From contig JAFZOC010000350.1 in NCBI GenBank assembly GCA_017550765.1, forward strand, positions 1-6,186: 6,186 nt of DNA, given 5' to 3'. This document shows, one piece after another, positions 4,918 to 6,186 of the stretch. The translations under genes and the position numbers were made by a program. Every line of letters begins with the position of its first letter. Position 1 is the stretch's first letter. The notes beneath the pieces were generated by a model. It made no database searches. It worked only from the letters and a program-made list of their open reading frames with translations, and had not been told where the DNA came from. Source of the DNA: Oscillospiraceae bacterium. Its GTDB lineage: Bacteria > Bacillota_A > Clostridia > Oscillospirales > Oscillospiraceae.

Positions 4918-6186
4918 TCATCCGAGGTATTCGTCGATCGCGGCGCGGATCCGCTCCACCGCCTCCTGGAGGCTGATGTCGCTGAACTGGACCGCCGCCG
5001 CGCTGCGGTTCCCGCCGCCGCCCAGCTTCTCCATCAGGATCTGCACGTTCAGCTCCCCGATGGAGCGGGCCGAGGCGAAGACCTTCCCCTTCCCGTCGGG
5101 CGCCACCACGATGGAGGCGTCCACGCCGGAGATGTTCAGCAACTCGTCGGCCGCCTGGGCGGCCACCACCCGCTTCTGAGGCTCCTCCGGCGCGGCGATG
5201 GCCACGTTGCGGTGGAGCTGGGCGCAGCGGAGGATCGTATACCTGGCGATGGTGTCGTCCATATCGGAGCGGAAGAGCTTCTTCACTTCGACGGTGTCCG
5301 CGCCGGCGCGGCGCAGCCAGGCCGCGGCGTCGAAGGTCCTGTCGCCGGTCCGCAGGGCGAAGCTCTTGGTGTCCAGCACGATGCCGGCCAGCATGGCCTC
5401 CGCCTCGCAGCGGTAGATCTGGGACTGGTCCGTGACCTCCTGCAGGATCTCCGTCAGAAGTTCGCAGGCGGAGGAAGCCGAGGGCTCGATGAAGCCCAGG
5501 ACGGCGTTCTGGATATAGGTCGCCGCGACCCGATGGTGGTCGATGACCGCCACCCGGTTGCAGGCGGACAGCAGGTCGGGATCTTCGACCTGCTCGGGCC
5601 GGTTGGTGTCCACGACCACCAGCAGCGTCCTGCCGTCGGCGGCCAGGAGAGCGTCCTGGACGCTGAGGAAGATGTCCTTGTATGCCTTGTCGGCCTTCAG
5701 CCGCTCGATCAGCGCTTTGGAGGCGTTGTGCTCCAGGTCGATGACGATGTTGGCCTTCACGCCGCAGTTGCGGGCCAGACAGCAGACGCCCACAGCGGCG
5801 CCCAGGGCGTCCAGATCCGCGAAGCGGTGGCCCATGACCAGGATCCGGGAGGAGTCCCGGATCAGCTCGGCCAGGGTGTTGGCCATCACGCGGGACTTCA
5901 CCTTCGTGCGCTTCTCCACTTCGATCCCGCGGCCGCCGAAGAACTCGAAGCTCAGTCTGTTCTTGATCACGGCCTGGTCGCCGCCGCGGGTCAGCGCCAG
6001 CTCCACGCCCATATCCGCGAACTGCAGGCCCTCGCCCAGGCTCGTGGCATCTTCGCCGAAGCCCACGCTGATGGTGGCGGTGACGCCGTTCATGCTCTCC
6101 ACCTGATGGATCTCTTCGATGATGCGGAACTTCTCCTCCCGCATCTTGTCCAGGTCCCGCTTCTCGAACATGACCAGATAGCGGTC
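4918..6186 (-). CDS. gdpP: GdpP-type cyclic-di-AMP phosphodiesterase, GGDEF remnant plus DHH/DHHA1 (5' end outside window)
   Basis: GdpP (YybT) is a membrane protein that hydrolyses c-di-AMP to pApA. The reading frame is open to the window edge, so the N-terminal membrane segments, PAS-like domain and first part of the GGDEF domain are missing; 422 residues are visible. Numbered from the window edge, the GGDEF remnant spans about 1-75 (ending LALTRGGDQAVIK), and the DHH domain starts near 110 with GHRFADLDALGAA (119-131; H120, D124, D126). D193 in VVVDTN, the DHH triad D216-H217-H218 and D272 in VLDTKS complete the expected metal ligands. DHHA1 follows, ending in GGGGNRSAAAVQF (389-401). The glycine motif reads GGGGN where the family normally has GGGGH, possibly affecting substrate contact. 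The ATG at 6171 is internal, since family-like residues (DRYLV) precede it. The gene lies directly upstream of rplI, as in Bacillus and many Firmicutes. Confidence 0.95.
   Translation of the reverse strand, partial: DRYLVMFEKRDLDKMREEKFRIIEEIHQVESMNGVTATISVGFGEDATSLGEGLQFADMGVELALTRGGDQAVIKNRLSFEFFGGRGIEVEKRTKVKSRVMANTLAELIRDSSRILVMGHRFADLDALGAAVGVCCLARNCGVKANIVIDLEHNASKALIERLKADKAYKDIFLSVQDALLAADGRTLLVVVDTNRPEQVEDPDLLSACNRVAVIDHHRVAATYIQNAVLGFIEPSASSACELLTEILQEVTDQSQIYRCEAEAMLAGIVLDTKSFALRTGDRTFDAAAWLRRAGADTVEVKKLFRSDMDDTIARYTILRCAQLHRNVAIAAPEEPQKRVVAAQAADELLNISGVDASIVVAPDGKGKVFASARSIGELNVQILMEKLGGGGNRSAAAVQFSDISLQEAVERIRAAIDEYLG

Noticed and set aside
6169..6171. ATG at 6171-6169 as the start of gdpP
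   Set aside because: The frame is open to the window edge, the residues before it fit the GGDEF domain of the family, and a start here would cut that domain in half.

Overview
The window holds six co-oriented genes, all on the minus strand, so transcription runs from right to left. In that order they are gdpP (5' end outside the window), rplI, dnaB, tilS, hpt and ftsH (3' end outside the window). No RNA gene, mobile element, CRISPR array or phage-like gene is visible. The DNA is GC-rich by eye (about 60%). The protein families point to a Firmicutes bacterium, most likely a class Clostridia anaerobe: a GdpP-type c-di-AMP phosphodiesterase with a degenerate GGDEF domain beside rplI and the DnaB helicase, and a tilS-hpt-ftsH cluster. 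A genus cannot be fixed from the sequence alone.

Layout: gdpP (4918-6186) carries the end of its GGDEF domain, the DHH domain and DHHA1. A 114-nt spacer follows, then rplI for ribosomal protein L9 (4354-4803). Next is a hairpin-dense 101-nt spacer and then dnaB, the replicative helicase (2906-4252). tilS (1618-2919) overlaps the end of dnaB by 14 nt, and hpt (1072-1608) begins 9 nt after tilS. A 123-nt gap separates hpt from ftsH (1-948), which starts at a TTG codon behind a strong Shine-Dalgarno and is cut exactly after the Walker B aspartate-glutamate.

These are core housekeeping functions: second-messenger turnover, translation, replication, tRNA decoding fidelity, purine salvage and membrane protein quality control. 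The tight spacing of dnaB-tilS-hpt suggests one transcript. The larger spacers before rplI, dnaB and ftsH are the places where expression could be adjusted. In B. subtilis the gdpP-rplI-dnaC block and the tilS-hprT-ftsH block lie on opposite sides of the replication origin; here they are joined.

I found no novel multi-gene system. The points worth a second look are: a GGGGN motif in GdpP where GGGGH is expected; an acidic Ala/Glu-rich insertion in the extracytoplasmic loop of FtsH; a 40-codon reading frame that exactly spans the hpt-ftsH gap and ends in a TTGA overlap with the ftsH start; and three consecutive hairpins between rplI and dnaB.
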